6,109 nt of DNA. Origin: Methanomethylovorans sp. PtaU1.Bin073. Its GTDB lineage: Archaea > Halobacteriota > Methanosarcinia > Methanosarcinales > Methanosarcinaceae. The DNA is taken from NCBI GenBank assembly GCA_002067265.1, contig MVQW01000015.1, positions 1-6,109 on the forward strand, given 5' to 3'. The notes under the pieces were generated by a model. That model saw only the letters and a list, made by a program, of their open reading frames with translations. It was not told where the DNA came from and ran no database searches. This document shows, one piece after another, positions 4,910-6,109 of this stretch (position 1 is its first letter; each line of letters opens with the position of its first letter). The position numbers were made by a program, and so were the translations under genes.

Positions 4910-6109
4910 ATGGTAGCAGACAGAAAGAAGATGTTCGCAAAACACTTGGAGATCAAGTTCACAAAAGAGCACGGTTCCAACAAGATGGAGGGTGGCAAGA
5001 TCACCGACATGGTTGGTAAGTACTACAGGCTCGGTGTTGATCAGAACCCAAGGAAACTTGAAATGAAGAAGGCAGGTCAGGAAATCGCAAAGAAGAGGGG
5101 ACTTGTCGGTTACAACCCAATGATGCACTGCGGTGGTATACCACTCGGTCAGAGAGCGCTTACCCCATCCTTCATATCAGGCACTGATATGATGGTAGAG
5201 GTCGACGATCTGCACTACGTGAACAACGCAGCAATGCAGCAGATGTGGGACGACATCAGGAGAACTGTAATTGTCGGTATAGACCTTGCACACGAGACCC
5301 TTGAGAAGAGATTGGGTATCGAAGTTACACCAGAAACCATCAACTTCTACCTTGAGACCCTCAACCACGCCCTTCCAGGCGGTGCAGTGGTCCAGGAACA
5401 CATGGTCGAGACCCACCCCGCACTTGTAGACGACTGTTACTGTAAGATCTTTACTGGTGACGATGAGCTTGCAGACGAAATAGACAAGCAGTTCCTCATC
5501 GACATCAACAAGGAATTCCCAGCAGAACAGGCAGAACAGATAAAGGCAGCCATAGGAAAGACAACCTGGCAGGCAGCCCATATCCCAACCGTCGTCAGCA
5601 GGGTAACAGATGGTGCCCAGACAAGCAGGTGGATGGCTATGCAGGTCGGTATGTCCTTCATTTCAGCATACGCAATGTGTGCCGGTGAAGCAGCAGTCGC
5701 TGACCTTTCATACGCAGCAAAGCACGCTGGTGTCATCTCCATGGGTGAAATGCTTCCAGCAAGGCGTGCACGTGGTCCAAACGAGCCAGGAGGTATCTCC
5801 TTCGGTCACCTCGCAGATATCGTGCAGACCAGCCGTGTAGACCCAGAAGACCCAGCACACGTAGCCCTTGAGGTAGTCGGTGCAGGCTGTATGCTCTACG
5901 ACCAGATCTGGCTCGGTTCATACATGTCTGGTGGTGTCGGTTTCACACAGTACGCAACCGCTGCATACACCAACAACATCCTGGATGACAACCTGTACTA
6001 TAACGTAGACTACATCAACGACAAGTACAACGGTGCAGCCAAGAAGGGTACAGACAACAAGGTAAAGGCAACTCTGGGTGTTGTCAAGGATATCGCCACA
6101 GAGTCCACT
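4910..6109 (+). CDS. mcrA: Methyl-coenzyme M reductase, alpha subunit (McrA), partial at 3' end
   Basis: McrA is the catalytic alpha subunit that carries most of the F430 site. The first 400 codons are present, starting MVADRKKMF, and the frame is open to the window edge; the usual total is about 550-570 residues. Numbering runs 15 ahead of the Methanothermobacter enzyme. Q162 (AVVQEHM) matches the axial nickel ligand alpha Gln147, and F345 and Y348 ([10 protein letters not shown]) match Phe330 and Tyr333 over the nickel. Modification sites in the window are H272 (AAKHAG; N-methylhistidine, His257) and R286 ([14 protein letters not shown]; 5-methylarginine, Arg271), the latter being the target of Mmp10. 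The thioglycine, methylglutamine and methylcysteine sites lie beyond the edge. [20 protein letters not shown] is the classic diagnostic McrA segment. Two cysteines stand out: C74 in [11 protein letters not shown] and the C176-Y-C178 pair. No frameshift is seen. Confidence 0.98.
   Translation, partial: MVADRKKMFAKHLEIKFTKEHGSNKMEGGKITDMVGKYYRLGVDQNPRKLEMKKAGQEIAKKRGLVGYNPMMHCGGIPLGQRALTPSFISGTDMMVEVDDLHYVNNAAMQQMWDDIRRTVIVGIDLAHETLEKRLGIEVTPETINFYLETLNHALPGGAVVQEHMVETHPALVDDCYCKIFTGDDELADEIDKQFLIDINKEFPAEQAEQIKAAIGKTTWQAAHIPTVVSRVTDGAQTSRWMAMQVGMSFISAYAMCAGEAAVADLSYAAKHAGVISMGEMLPARRARGPNEPGGISFGHLADIVQTSRVDPEDPAHVALEVVGAGCMLYDQIWLGSYMSGGVGFTQYATAAYTNNILDDNLYYNVDYINDKYNGAAKKGTDNKVKATLGVVKDIATEST

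Noticed and set aside
5177..5581. A 134-codon minus-strand frame within mcrA
   Set aside because: It is the antisense of strongly codon-biased mcrA; such bias commonly leaves long stop-free frames on the opposite strand.

Overview
The window carries the operon for methyl-coenzyme M reductase (MCR), the enzyme that makes or activates methane, from a methanogenic or methane-oxidising archaeon. Gene order is mcrB-mcrD-mcrC-mcrG-mcrA on the + strand. mcrA is cut by the right edge after exactly 400 codons. A divergent gene on the - strand encodes Mmp10 (MamA), the radical SAM enzyme that methylates an arginine of McrA. The protein sequences read as Methanosarcinales, most like methylotrophic Methanosarcinaceae (Methanolobus, Methanomethylovorans or Methanococcoides type). 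This placement comes from recalled resemblance, not from a search, and a related ANME lineage is not excluded. Archaeal-style ribosome sites (AGGAGG, GAGGTGA), TATA-like boxes and frequent AGG/AGA arginine codons agree with it.

Layout: 1-60 (-) is the possible start of an unidentified gene running off the left edge. 69-1301 (-) is mmp10. 1302-1700 is a 399-bp AT-rich divergent intergenic region with candidate promoters for both directions. It also holds a structured mcr leader: two hairpins, two T-runs, a CTTAAC-like word four times in about 100 bases, and a 26-codon small ORF that stops just before the mcrB ribosome site. 1701-3002 is mcrB, 3042-3527 mcrD, 3532-4143 mcrC, 4146-4895 mcrG, and 4910 to the end mcrA (partial).

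How the genes work together: McrA, McrB and McrG form the alpha2-beta2-gamma2 holoenzyme holding two coenzyme F430 molecules. McrD is linked to assembly, McrC to ATP-dependent reductive activation of the nickel centre, and Mmp10 modifies the alpha subunit. The window therefore groups synthesis, maturation and activation of one enzyme. The active-site residues that fall inside the window are intact.

The coding part is canonical. The part least explained by known annotation is the mcr leader at about 1554-1700, which looks like a possible attenuation or translational control region. That reading is inference from sequence pattern only.
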